Assembly (NCBI GenBank): GCA_051294375.1
Contig: CM119263.1
Location: forward strand, 19,268,625-19,332,624
Reading direction: 5' to 3'
DNA length: 64,000 bases
From: Paraspadella gotoi
Lineage: Eukaryota > Chaetognatha
The notes beneath the pieces were generated by a model. It saw only the letters and a program-made list of their open reading frames with translations. It was not told the DNA's origin and searched no databases. Positions 32,103 to 43,500 of this stretch are shown one piece after another. Both the position numbers and the translations under genes were made by a program. Positions within the stretch are counted from its first letter, which is position 1. Each line of letters begins with the position of its first letter.

Positions 32103-32450
32103 ATGCCATGCGCTGACGACGAAGACGACGACGACAAAGATAAAATGGAAGCAAGGATTACGACGACGACTACGACGTCGACGACGACAAAGATAAAATG
32201 GCGACGACTACGACGACGACGAAGCCGGCGTCACATCATAGAGCGACACGTCGTTCATCCTTCCGGCTATTGCTCTGAAGACGACGATGACGACGACGAA
32301 GACGGCGCCGGTTTGACGGAGATTAGGGTCGACTTGTGTGAGAATGAATTTTTGATGAATGAAATTGCCACTGATGAACGTTTGACTAAAGTTCGCCACG
32401 CCTCTCTAGCTACTCGTTTCCGGAAGTGGGCATGGCAACCGATCATCTAA
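32103..32450 (+). CDS. Hypothetical acidic/basic low-complexity ORF
   Basis: ATG at 32103 to TAA, 115 codons. It begins MPCADDEDDDDKDKMEARI, then has a Thr tract, an Arg-rich patch (WRRLRRRRSRRHIIERHVV), an Asp tract and a non-repetitive end (LTEIRVDLCENEFLMNEIA, RKWAWQPII). The Asp/Thr/Arg tracts are one ACG array read in different phases, and a GACAAAGATAAAATGG segment is present twice. No homologue is recognised. It could be a real small gene downstream of the CCAAT/CRE cluster, or a chance frame created by the repeats. Confidence 0.25.
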   Translation: MPCADDEDDDDKDKMEARITTTTTTSTTTKIKWRRLRRRRSRRHIIERHVVHPSGYCSEDDDDDDEDGAGLTEIRVDLCENEFLMNEIATDERLTKVRHASLATRFRKWAWQPII

Positions 32451-32752
32451 ACGTCGACTGAGAGTGAAAAATCGCGTAGTGAGAGAAGAATGAAAACAAA
32501 GTAATCGAAGAAACTATAGATATTAAAACTTACGTGGTTCACGAATGAGTAAGTTAATGCGATTTTGATTTGCTCTACACTCCGAGACGTCAGACTTTTT
32601 CTCTCTCCCTCTCATTCGGTCACTGCCTTCGTATCATCCCACCAAATGCATCGCGACTTTTAAAAATCCTTTTGCATCGGTTTCTCATTTGTAGATTCCC
32701 CATGGGAGTAAAAGATGTAGAAAGAGGAGCGCAGAAAAAGAGAGAGGAGGAG

Positions 32753-32796
<44 letters not shown>

Positions 32797-32816
32797 GAGA
32801 GAGAGAGAGAGAGAGA

Positions 32817-32859
<43 letters not shown>

Positions 32860-34288
32860 AAGGGAGGGCGTGCCGTATCTCGGATCCTTTCCTTTTCGAT
32901 TTGGCGGGATTTTCTCGCTTTTTTTTTGCAGAAACTTGAAAATAACTATTTTCATTGTTTACTACTGCCAATAGCATCGTGCTTTCGATTTGCTTTTTCT
33001 ACTTTCAATGTTTGTTATTCTTTTATTTTCTCAGTCGAACTTTTGGGTTCAAGAAAAAATTCGTCTTTGTAGTGAAACTTGACTCCGATTAAATTGAATC
33101 GAAGGAAAACAAAATAAAAGAAAAGGAAGAAAAAAACTTATTTTGTTTTGTTAGGAGAGAAAACCTTTCTTCTTGAAAGTAGGGGGCAGTCAATTGAATT
33201 TGAATTGTGGGAGAAGAATGATAAGGTCGCGTTCAATTAATATGACACGTCAGTCAAAATGACACGGCAGTCGACTAATTGCAGGTAATAATGCGTTAGA
33301 ATAAAAATATTGTACAATCAATGCTAAACAGTAGGATTTGTTTAAAGCTTCCTAAAAAGTACAATTATAAAAACTTTAAAAAAGGAGTTTTGCTATCGGA
33401 TATTTCTGGAAATTGAAAAAGTGAGCAATCGAGGTGAATTCTTTATTTAGTGATTCGTTGAAATTCGAGTGAAATTCGAGTGAAATTCGATTCGACGCTA
33501 AAGTTTTTTTTCTTTTTTTTTTTTGCTACTGGATTAAAGAAACTCTGAAATTGAGTTTATTTGTTCCGTTCGTCTCCTTTTCTTTTCATTGTTTACCTTT
33601 TGTTTTCCTCTTAACCTTTTATTTTTCCTCGTTCTTTTGTTTTATATTCACGATTGGATCTCTGACTTTCGCTTTTCATTTTCGTTTATTTGTTTTATGC
33701 AGAGACTTTGATGAAATAGCTTGATCCTCTTTTAGGATTAATTTTAAATTTTGATTTATTTATTTTTTCTTTCTTTCCATATTTTTTTATAGAAAATTAT
33801 AAATGGTTTAAGAATATTATTTCTGTTGCTTCGGCCTCTTTTGTTCACAGATCCGCAATTTTTTTTCCTTTCTATATTTCTCTTTTCCTTTTCTGATCCT
33901 CTTTTATTGAGTTAATCTTTTTCCACATTTTTTTCTTTCTGTTGCTGCGAGCCAAACTAAAAATACACCCAAATATTTTTTTTTATTCTTGGTATAACGT
34001 ATTATTCGCTTTTTTCTTACCCCCCTCCCTTCCTCATCCTCCCCCGAAAATAATTCTCTCCTTTTAAAATACTAATAAATATTCAGGTCTTTTATGTTTT
34101 TATTCATTTCGCTTTAAAAGGTTTCCTCGCTGCTTCTCAACAGACAAGAGACATCGATTGTTTGGAAAGGTTGACGGCCTTCTTGCTTGCTGCTTGTCAG
34201 GCGCTTGGAAGCCGTTGATTGCTTTTTTCTCTTTCGACTCTTTTTCGCCTCGAGTCTTCGACGATTCATATTCATTAGTCGACTATGT
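32451..34288. other. No gene seen; GA array at 32749-32860
   Basis: AT- and T-rich sequence (33.3-34.1 kb is strongly T-rich on the + strand), apart from a GA array at 32749-32860. Nothing codon-like was found. Confidence 0.6.
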
Positions 34289-34679
34289 NNNNNNNNNNNN
34301 NNNNNNNNNNNNNNNNNNNNNNNNNNNNNNNNNNNNNNNNNNNNNNNNNNNNNNNNNNNNNNNNNNNNNNNNNNNNNNNNNNNNNNNNNNNNNNNNNNNN
34401 NNNNNNNNNNNNNNNNNNNNNNNNNNNNNNNNNNNNNNNNNNNNNNNNNNNNNNNNNNNNNNNNNNNNNNNNNNNNNNNNNNNNNNNNNNNNNNNNNNNN
34501 NNNNNNNNNNNNNNNNNNNNNNNNNNNNNNNNNNNNNNNNNNNNNNNNNNNNNNNNNNNNNNNNNNNNNNNNNNNNNNNNNNNNNNNNNNNNNNNNNNNN
34601 NNNNNNNNNNNNNNNNNNNNNNNNNNNNNNNNNNNNNNNNNNNNNNNNNNNNNNNNNNNNNNNNNNNNNNNNNNNNNNN
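34289..34679. other. Assembly gap (391 N)
   Basis: Run of undetermined bases. The sequence resumes in a CpG-rich region that stays open in one + strand frame for about 143 codons to TAA 35108-35110, but without recognisable content. Confidence 1.
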
Positions 34680-35478
34680 CGTTCGCGGTTCAACGAACTC
34701 GGGCGTCAGTTTGTCCACTCGCTCCGCACGACGACGAGACGCGCTTTAAAAGCATCTCGCGCATAATTCGATTCTCGCCCTATCGACTTCGCTCGAGGCT
34801 CCGACTTCCATTTCCATTTTCCATTTCCAGTTCCATTTGCTTTGTCCTCGAGTTTGTTTCCACTCGAACCAAGTTGCCAGATGCCAGGACTAATCCGCTG
34901 ATGGCACCTGGAAAGGACGTCGGTTGGATGGAGGGAAGATGGTGTTTGAAATCGGCTTCGTTGGTAAACGTTATCTCTTTCGGACGCGGCAGACGCAGCC
35001 TCCTCAGCAGCTACGACAGCCGCAGCTTCGCAGCATCCGCAGCATACGAAGCAGCTGACGCTTTGATTTTGTCTAAGCCCCACGTCTTCTCCACCTGCAA
35101 CAAACGTTAAAGTCAGGTGCCATCGTCGGCTACAGATGCGACAAGCGGCACAAAGGCTTTTTAAACGAGATTAGACTTCCCTTTTTTTTGTCTTCGTCTC
35201 GGCAGACAGAGTGATCCTCTACTGACATTGTTAGAAAACCGCGACAGAATACGATGCTTATTATCTCGATTATTTCATGACAGATCCATTTACTTATTTA
35301 TTATTTGTAATTTTTCCTTCTCCCATTCGCTTCACCACACATCGTTTCTATTTTCTCCTCTTTTCTTTTAACCCTTTTCTCTTTCTCCCCTTTCATTTCA
35401 TCACCGAATCACCTTTTCGACTTTTAGGTGATAATTTGATTTTCGGTTTCTTCGTCCACTTTTCCCTTTGCCCCCTTT

Positions 35479-35479
<1 letters not shown>

Positions 35480-35561
<82 letters not shown>
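35480..35561. repeat. (CT)n microsatellite
   Basis: Pure CT array of about 82 bp. Confidence 0.95.
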
Positions 35562-35571
<10 letters not shown>

Positions 35572-35814
35572 TTTTCTCTCATTATTTTCCTTTCATTGGT
35601 CACCGGTCATACAGTAGGAGTAAAAAGAGAAAAAAACAATTCAAGAAAAAAAAAGAAGTGAACCTTGGAAAACTCACTCCAAGTGAAGATTTTTTTTTTA
35701 AAAGAGAAAATTGAAATCGTTGTTTTCTCTTTCTCACCGATTAGAAGTTGAGAATCTCGTTAATCATCCTCGACACAAAAAGAATAAAATGAACAATTAT
35801 AACATTAACGACGT

Positions 35815-35945
35815 GAACGACGACGACGACGACGACGAAGGAGAACGACGACGTCAAAGACGACGAAGACGACGACGACGAAGGAGAACGACGACGTCAA
35901 ATNNNNNNNNNNAGAACGACGACGTCAAGGATGACGAAGACGACG
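35815..35945. repeat. (GAC)n array with a 10-N gap
   Basis: GAC trinucleotide array interrupted by GGAGAAC units and by N at 35903-35912. The sequence before and after the gap is the same repeat (AGAACGACGACGTCAA), so the gap size is probably arbitrary. Confidence 0.9.
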
Positions 35946-36175
35946 ACGAACATGAGACGAACGATGTTTTGGTTTTCTTCTTCGCCTCGGAGAGTTCGCG
36001 CAAACTCAAAACATTCCAACTCTCACTCAATCACAATAAATCTCATTACATCTCCATAAATCGAATCAGGCGAAATCCGTAATTGTGTTCCATCACTCCC
36101 CGTTTGTTTTTTTGTTTTTTTTCATCCGCTTAGTTATGATGAAAAAAAAAGTCATCCAGTCTTCTTCGTGGTTTC

Positions 36176-36181
36176 TTTCCT

Positions 36182-36217
<36 letters not shown>

Positions 36218-36420
36218 TTTCGTTTTCCTTTCTTTTTTCTTTCTCTCTTTCTTTCTTTCTCTTTTCTCTTCTTTCTCTTTCTTTTCTCTCTTTTCTTTCT
36301 CTTTCTGTCTTTTTTTCTTTCTTTCTTTCTTTCTTCTTTCTTTCTTTTTTTCTTTCTCTTCTTCTTCTTTTCTTTCTGTCTGCTTCTTTCTTTCTTTCTT
36401 TCTGTCTGTCTTTTTTCTTT
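36176..36420. repeat. (CTTT)n imperfect array
   Basis: Long imperfect TTTC/TTCT tract on the + strand. Confidence 0.9.
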
Positions 36421-36793
36421 TTTCTTTTTCTCCCTTACTCTCCCTTCCTCCCTTCTTCCCCACTCCCTTCCATCCTTATTTCTTCCCTCCATCCCATTTT
36501 TTTCTCATACGAACAATGATCACAAAGACTCGACCTCCACTATAACTAAATCCAGGGCACCTCAGTATCTTCGGTGGCGGTAAAAACCAAGAGAGAAAAT
36601 CCAGAAGATGATCGCTTTACACAAACGAAAGAAAAAGTCGATTCCCGGAGCGAAAAACCTCGAAACTGTATCATCCTTTCGCTTTTTGTGTAAACAAGAA
36701 ACTGTAAACAAAAGACGTAAACAAAAACGCGTTGTTTCGTTTCAGCGCCTCATCTGAGACGCGAAGACGATTCCTTTGATGAGTGAAACGAAG

Positions 36794-36795
36794 GA

Positions 36796-36867
<72 letters not shown>

Positions 36868-36871
36868 AATA

Positions 36872-36923
<52 letters not shown>

Positions 36924-36937
36924 CAGAAAGAAAGAAA
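36794..36937. repeat. (GAAA)n array
   Basis: About 36 GAAA units with a single TAAA and a single GACA variant. It lies about 375 bp from the CTTT array and is its reverse complement, so the two could pair as an inverted repeat. Confidence 0.95.
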
Positions 36938-38454
36938 AAATCGAATCATTCACGAAGACAGACGTCGAAATAAAAAAAAAATTTGAAACGGAAATATGAA
37001 GATTGAAAAAGTATTTTTTCATCGAATTAAGGAAGAAGGGGTTCGTCTCTGGACCGGGGTGGTGGGAGGGTTTTAGATTTGTATTCGCTTTTTCGAAAAA
37101 GAGGGTGTTGGCCTGTCGGCGAAGAAAGGGTGTTGGCTTTCGAGAGTGAAAGGGAGTTGGCTCTTGGGAGGGGAAAAAAAATCCCTCGGCGCATTTTGAG
37201 GGGAAAAGATGATGAAAGCCAAAAGTCGAGGTTTTGAAAACTGATATCAGGTTCGTCCGAGCATCAGCGGTGAAGAATGAAATCAATTAAGTCTCGCCGG
37301 ATCGACTGTCTGCCTCCAATATGGAGAAAGGCAGATTGTGAAGGAGAATTTCTTGGGTCAATCGGGGTGTACTGATTGGTAAGTGCATTGGAATGACAAA
37401 GAAGTCAAGCTGCCAAAAGCCAACAAAGCAACTGCTACTATCGTAATCTAATCGTCTCATTCTTTAGCTCAATTTAAAAATAACAATCCTGACATAAAAA
37501 TATTGGAGAAAACAGAAAATTACGTTTCAATATGCTAATCACTAGCGATGAACAATTACTCGCATTCCAATTCAAGCGTCGACCCCTTAACCAGACGACG
37601 GGCGACTTTTACGATTCTTCACGCTTCGACGTTCACGTGATCGTCGCACCTTCTTCCCCGCCCCCCTCATACCCTATCACCCCCCTCTTTCCGCTTCGAC
37701 CCAAAAACTGTGCGAACGGCGCCGATTGGTTGATTGACTTTTGTTGACAAAACAAACTTTTTCCTCCGATAAACATCCACTTGGACTTCATTCGTCTTCC
37801 ACTTCGACTTCATTCGTCTTCCTCCGATATTATCTCGTTTTTTTTTAGCCTTAAAGTTTCGCTTAATCCGCCTGTCAAAGTGAAGAGTGGGGAAAAGTAG
37901 ACAGGAAAAAAATGAAACCAAATTTGAAAAGATAAAAAAAAGGTGAGTGAGAAACAAAACATAAACAAAAGCCTTTCCAATTCGTTTGCAGAGAAATAAG
38001 CCACCGATATTAATTATACTATAATGAGCATTATAATATGATCATAAAGTGACAGTGAGTGAGGTTTCAAATCAACGAGTTTTTCTTCCATCACAAAAAA
38101 TAACTTTCACATAAAAAAATCAAAGTAAATCACTTCACGAATATCGAAGATTTTCCTCTCATTCACGAAAGTCACAACTTATTGCAACTTGAGAACAGTT
38201 ATCACGTGCGGTATTAGTATAATTTCACGTATAGTATTTGTACTCATTCACACGATGAGGACCGACGAGACTTTGGCTTTTGCGGTCGTAAAAAAAAAAC
38301 AAACAAAAATAACTTTTTTTTCTTCTAAAAAGCAGAGGATGAAGACTGAGGCAGTGAAGGAGTAAAGAGGCAGATGAAACGATTCGAGCTCGGATCAGTT
38401 TTCTCAAAACAAACACCAAACAGAGAATTCGTAAATTTAATAAAGAATCGGCCT

Positions 38455-38625
38455 TTGCCTTTTTGGTCCCGATCCACCCCTCTCAGGGCCTCTCACGGCC
38501 CCACCACGGCCCTCCCACGGGCGCTACTCCACGGAGGCAGCCTCCGCTCCTCCCCCGACATCCAACTGCTCCCCCAGCTCCCCGTTTGGGCCGTTCGCTC
38601 CTGCAGCTCTGCCTGGGCGACGCCG
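38455..38625. other. GC-rich exon-like island
   Basis: About 170 bp of high GC in an AT-rich neighbourhood. On the minus strand, after a possible acceptor CGTCGCCCAG, one frame reads GRAAGANGPNGELGEQLDV and runs on to a TAG, as a terminal exon might. On the + strand one frame reads a Ser/Pro/Ala-rich peptide ending in GRRRRRF. Neither is recognised, and the strand cannot be decided. Confidence 0.25.
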
Positions 38626-39055
38626 ACGACGATTTTAATACTAAAACCTTTCATTTTTACCTTTACAGTTGAAAGGAGAATAACCTTGTGAACATTTATC
38701 AAAAATTGTTAATACTTAATTTAAAACTTATTTTCTTAACCAAAGTACGAGACTCAGGAATGATTCAATTCCTTCTAATTCAATCAATAGATCTTAACTT
38801 TAACTAATAACTAATAGATCCCAATACTTTCCGTAAACTAGTTATCGTTCACTCAATCGCAATCTCCTTAACCAGTATCACCTACCCAATTAATTCACAA
38901 AAACTTCATCAACAAAGCATATCACCGATACTCCTCCTTGGCGATCACCCCTCCCTTTTCTCACAGATTCGTTTCGCCTTCACTTTTCGCATTCACCCTT
39001 TCGTCAATCATCATCCAGAAGTCCTTCCCTCTCGATCCCCTAGGGTGAGAGACTG

Positions 39056-39087
39056 AGAGAGAGAGAGAGAGAGAGGAGTGAGAAGAC

Positions 39088-39119
<32 letters not shown>

Positions 39120-39146
39120 TGAGAGAGAGAGAGAGAGAAGAGAGAG
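39056..39146. repeat. (GA)n microsatellite, interrupted
   Basis: GA array with GTGAGAAG-type interruptions. Confidence 0.9.
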
Positions 39147-39302
39147 AATAGATTTATAGAAAAAACGATTTCTGAAAAAAAATCATTTCGACAGAAAAAG
39201 ATAAAACACCAGAAGTGACGAAATCAAAGCACAGATACAGAAAGGAAAAAAAAATTAAAATCCAAATTAAAAAAAAGAGTTTCCGGGGACAGAAGAATTA
39301 GC

Positions 39303-39351
39303 TTTGGCGCGAATCGACGCACTTTGGCGCGAACTGGGGCGATTTGGCGCG
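39303..39351 (+). promoter_or_regulatory. Three E2F-type sites at exact 20-bp spacing
   Basis: TTTGGCGCG, a full match to the E2F/DP consensus TTTSSCGC, occurs at 39303, 39323 and 39343. Each is followed by AA, and degenerate continuations lie at about 39354 (TTGGCGTGAA) and 39366 (CTGGCGAAA). The sequence between the sites differs, so the cores are more conserved than the spacers. It may be an E2F-responsive promoter element or a decayed 20-bp minisatellite. No adjacent gene was identified. Confidence 0.45.
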
Positions 39352-40548
39352 AAGTTGGCGTGAACCTGGCGAAACTCGTCGAATCCCCGCGAAAGGGTCG
39401 AGCAAGTAGACGAGCAAAGACTGCCTGACAGATGAACGGATGGACAGACAAGCGAAGAGACAGATGAGAATGGAAAAGTAAAGAAAAGCTCCACCCCTAA
39501 ATTTGTTCAGGACAAAAATTGACAAGAGTTTTCAACTGAGAGCCAAGGCTGATCTCGTTTCCTTCTTTCTTTATTTTTTTTCCCTTTTTTTCTTTCTTTT
39601 ATTTTCATCTTCTCTTTTTTTTCTCGAATCAAATTTCAAGAATCTAAGACGAACCTTCGACTTAATTAATTTAATTTGCAGCTCTTATCATTTTTCGTGT
39701 CAAGGATAACAATCGAGATAACTATCGATGCAAAAGGGTTAAAAAGTGAAGGGTTTTTTCAACAATCATCTTTTGCTCGTTTGGTAATAGAAACAATAAG
39801 CGATTGCCCTCCCGTCCCGCAACGAACTTTCACTCTTTTTTCTCTTAATTGCTCGTTGCTTTGAAAAGCAGGTAAAGTGAATTTAACGTCTTCTTCAAAT
39901 GTTTAACTCGACCTTTCACGTTTTTCCAATTAGCTATCTCTTTAGTTGAGCCCCGTTTAATCTTCTTTTGATTCGCAGAAAGTCTTTAGTTTTTACTCCA
40001 TTTCTCAGTCGAACAAAAAGTGAAAAACCTCATCAATGTCTCGTTTTGAAAAAAAAAAAAAACTAATATGTAATTTCCGACCGACGATTTTCATATTTTG
40101 AATCGTTTTCTTTCTTCCAAATAATTTAAATGATTGAAATAGTCATTCGCTGCTCACAACACGTACTTCCGAAACTCATGAGTCAGTACTAATCAGCTTC
40201 GGCGACCGAAATGTCTTTTTTTTTTCTCGATTTTTGTTTTATTTTTGTTTTGAACCAAAAATTTGTTCGACTCTGTTTCTCCAAAATTTTTCTTTCCTCT
40301 TTCCCCTTCTCTCCGGGATCATTTAAAATTCTAACCGAAAAAAAAAAAGAAGAATTTTTTCTTATTTGTTTTCGAACGTTTTTATTCGTTTATTTTATTT
40401 TTTTTGTTTGACGAATTCGAGACAACTGCCTCACTAAACTTATATTTCTTGTCCATAAAGGAATATTTTGTTAAAAACATTTGGCGATCGGACTAAGAAA
40501 AAACAGAGAAAAGAAAGAACGAGAAAATAGAAAAGGGAGAGAGAGACA

Positions 40549-40573
40549 NNNNNNNNNNNNNNNNNNNNNNNNN
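40549..40573. other. Assembly gap (25 N) at the left end of the giant inverted repeat
   Basis: The left arm of the palindrome starts within a few bases of this gap. The sequence immediately right of it already aligns with the reverse complement of 57388. Confidence 1.
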
Positions 40574-43500
40574 AGAAGAATAATTACATGGTTTTTTTGC
40601 TTTGAGTTGGACGCAATTTATGAAAGAATGTGTAAAATGAAATTAGCTAAGAATAATTACAGAATTTACAGCAACAATTTTTAAGATTTAAATCATGAAA
40701 CACGCATCATCGACGCCAGCAAATCCAAAACGCCGCTCCCGCAAAGAAGTCGTCAGATCTGGAAGGCGAAACTAAACGCCCATGATTTACTGAGTCCATT
40801 CTCTCTTTTCGTCTTTGAAAAATCGAAAAGTGCCGCCGACAAAGAAAAACTTTGGTGGTGGGGATCATAAATCAGCTCGAGTCCTATTTTAACCCTCGTC
40901 TCTCCCTGGAAATCGAACTCGTTAGATTTTTTGGCTCCCCACCGTTAATTCTTTAATTCTTTAAATCTTTAATTATCTGAATTTTGGATTCTTTAAATCT
41001 TTAGGTCTTTAAAATGCCTTCAAAAATACCTTTTAACTATTGCTATCCGAAAGCCTTCAGCCTGTGAATCTGGACGAATGACGAAGGATGTCTTGACTTC
41101 CGTGGGTTGGTTCCTTTCTCCTTTGCGCTAAGAAGGGCACAGAGGATATTAAAAAAAATACTGCTTTTAAGAACGCGACGTGAAATTGTTTTCGAGTTGG
41201 TGCACTATCACTTTCAAACAGTTTGATCTAACATTAAACAAAATATTTTTTCAAAATGTTTTTTCTACTGGCACCGATCTTGTAGTCTGTCTACTGTTGT
41301 TGTCGTCGTTGTTAGGGTCACTGTCGTAATTGTCAGTCATCATCCTCGCAAAAGGAAAATCGGACCAGGAATCTCGCTCAAAGCGATTACATCGGCGACC
41401 GGTTTGGCTGGAGACTAGGGATGACTTCGACGAAAACTAGACGTCGATTTCATCGATTTGATGGAAATCGAAATTCACTTGCATCCGGGTTTTAATTTTT
41501 TCAACGCTTAAAAGTAGAAATAGAATTTTTAATTGGGTCGAGTTAAAAGTGAAAAAAAGTCAAATAGAAAAGGGCAGGCTTGGGTGGAGAAAATTATTTT
41601 TTAAAAAAATAAGCAATTTTTTTTTTTCGTACAAAGGTTTTTCCTCACGACAAAAAAAGTCGAAATGAAAGGAAAAACGGGCGAAAGGCAAAGCAGCTAA
41701 TAAAATTCTGAATGCTAATTCATTAGTTTCCGATCGAATGAATGAATGAACGTATTGAGTCGTCGAGAGGAAACGAAAACAGATCCGTTTCGGATTTTCA
41801 TTCGATTAACACCCGAATCCAGACGACAAAGGATTCAAGAGGGACTCCAATCTACGGATACACGGATCCACCGATCCGTTTCGCGGATTCTGTTTCGAAT
41901 CGTTTTTTGATTAAGTTTTGTTTCTTTCTCAACAAATTCTTGCTTATCTTAAGGAGGAGAAAATCCCGGTGAGGAACTGGATTCTTTTCAAGTCTCAAAT
42001 GATCAGAAACTCGAGAGATCAAAAATAGGCAAAGATCAAAAATTCAAAGAAAATCTTTGAGGTCCAAAAATTAAGAAAAAAAAAGAAAATGAAATATTAT
42101 TAACGCGTAAAAAGGAGAAAAAAAACTTATAAATAAAGTAATAGCAACTAGAAGAATAATTTAGTCATGAAGTTAAAAATAGATCTCACTCGGATTTCAG
42201 TCGATTTTCAAATTTCGATTTGCGGGTGAATTCGTGATTTTCCCCGACGATCGTCCTTCAAAACGTCACAAATCGTTCTCGCGGAATGCGAGGTCATCGC
42301 CGTCATTGTCGTTGTCAAAGTCGTCATTGTCGTTGTCATCGTCGTCATCCCCCTCGTCCCGTAGTTTGCTCAACATAGATGTCATAGCGGTCGTCATCCT
42401 CGGCAACGTCGAATAACCCACATGACGTCTTTGGCGAAATCTGCTGGGACGACGACTCTGACTCCGCGGACAAGGACGACGACGTCGACTGTGACTCTGA
42501 TTACATTTGAGGTCAAAGTCGTCTTTCGTCACCTAGTGATTTGGTTTATCAGTTGGCACAGGGTTTCGTTGTTTGTTTTTTCGCAAAGCGAGTAACGAGC
42601 CATCGCTCATTTTGGAATAAAACCAATCGCCAATACAATAGTGACAGACTGAAAACCAAACATTTTGACAAAATCCCTTGCGCCACCGACGATTTTCTAT
42701 CTCAATTCGTTTTCTATCAACTAAATCCGCGATTTTTCATCCGATTCTTCTTTCTGTTCCGTCGATTCTTCTCCCGATTCTTGTAATTTTTCATAAGATT
42801 TCTTCGTCTCTACGTCCGGACCCCACGCGGAACGCTCGCCCGACGGGCGCTCGGCTGCCCATCCTTCCGCTCGACAAGGTTGCCCGCCCTTCGCTTTTTC
42901 CGTCCGACTCGGCGACACCATTTGACGATCGAGAATCAAGATCCAGATCGAGGCTCGCACCTTTTTTTTATAACTTTTTTATTCTTATCTCACTTTTCAA
43001 CTTTATCCACCAATCGCACTTTTCTTCCCGTTCCGCTTCTACGACTTTTTTTTCCACTCTTCCCTCCGGAAACTTTCTCTATAAAAGTATATATCAAGTC
43101 TAAGAGATTTCGTTAAGTTTAGAGACGCTCACGTCAAAAAGCGAGATTTTTAATTTTTAATTCGATCATTGAAAGGGGATTATTTGAAGAGGAAGGGAAG
43201 AGGAGGAGGAGAAGGAGGTAGTGGAAAGTACTCAGGTAAAAAATAAAGGTCAAGTAAATAAAATTTATTCAAAACAACAATATAGGAAATTACATAAGTT
43301 TTTAAGCTATTAAATCAGATCAAAATATCAATCAAAAGTATGAAGCCAGAATAAATACATATTCTGGAGAAGGAAGAAGATAGGAGGAAGAGTTAGAGTC
43401 TCGGAAACGCGTCTGACGAGAACTTTCGAGGTCATTGAAATCACGTCGAGCTTAAAAATTGAATCATGAAATATAACCACAATACTATAAAGTTTTTATA

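Noticed and set aside
34158-35110. 307-codon and 202-codon ORFs spanning the N gap
   Set aside because: Most of the length is undetermined bases, so openness across the gap has no meaning.
36085-36519. Phe/Ser/Leu-rich and Lys/Arg/Glu-rich ORFs over 36.1-36.5 kb
   Set aside because: Pure translation of the CTTT/GAAA simple repeat.
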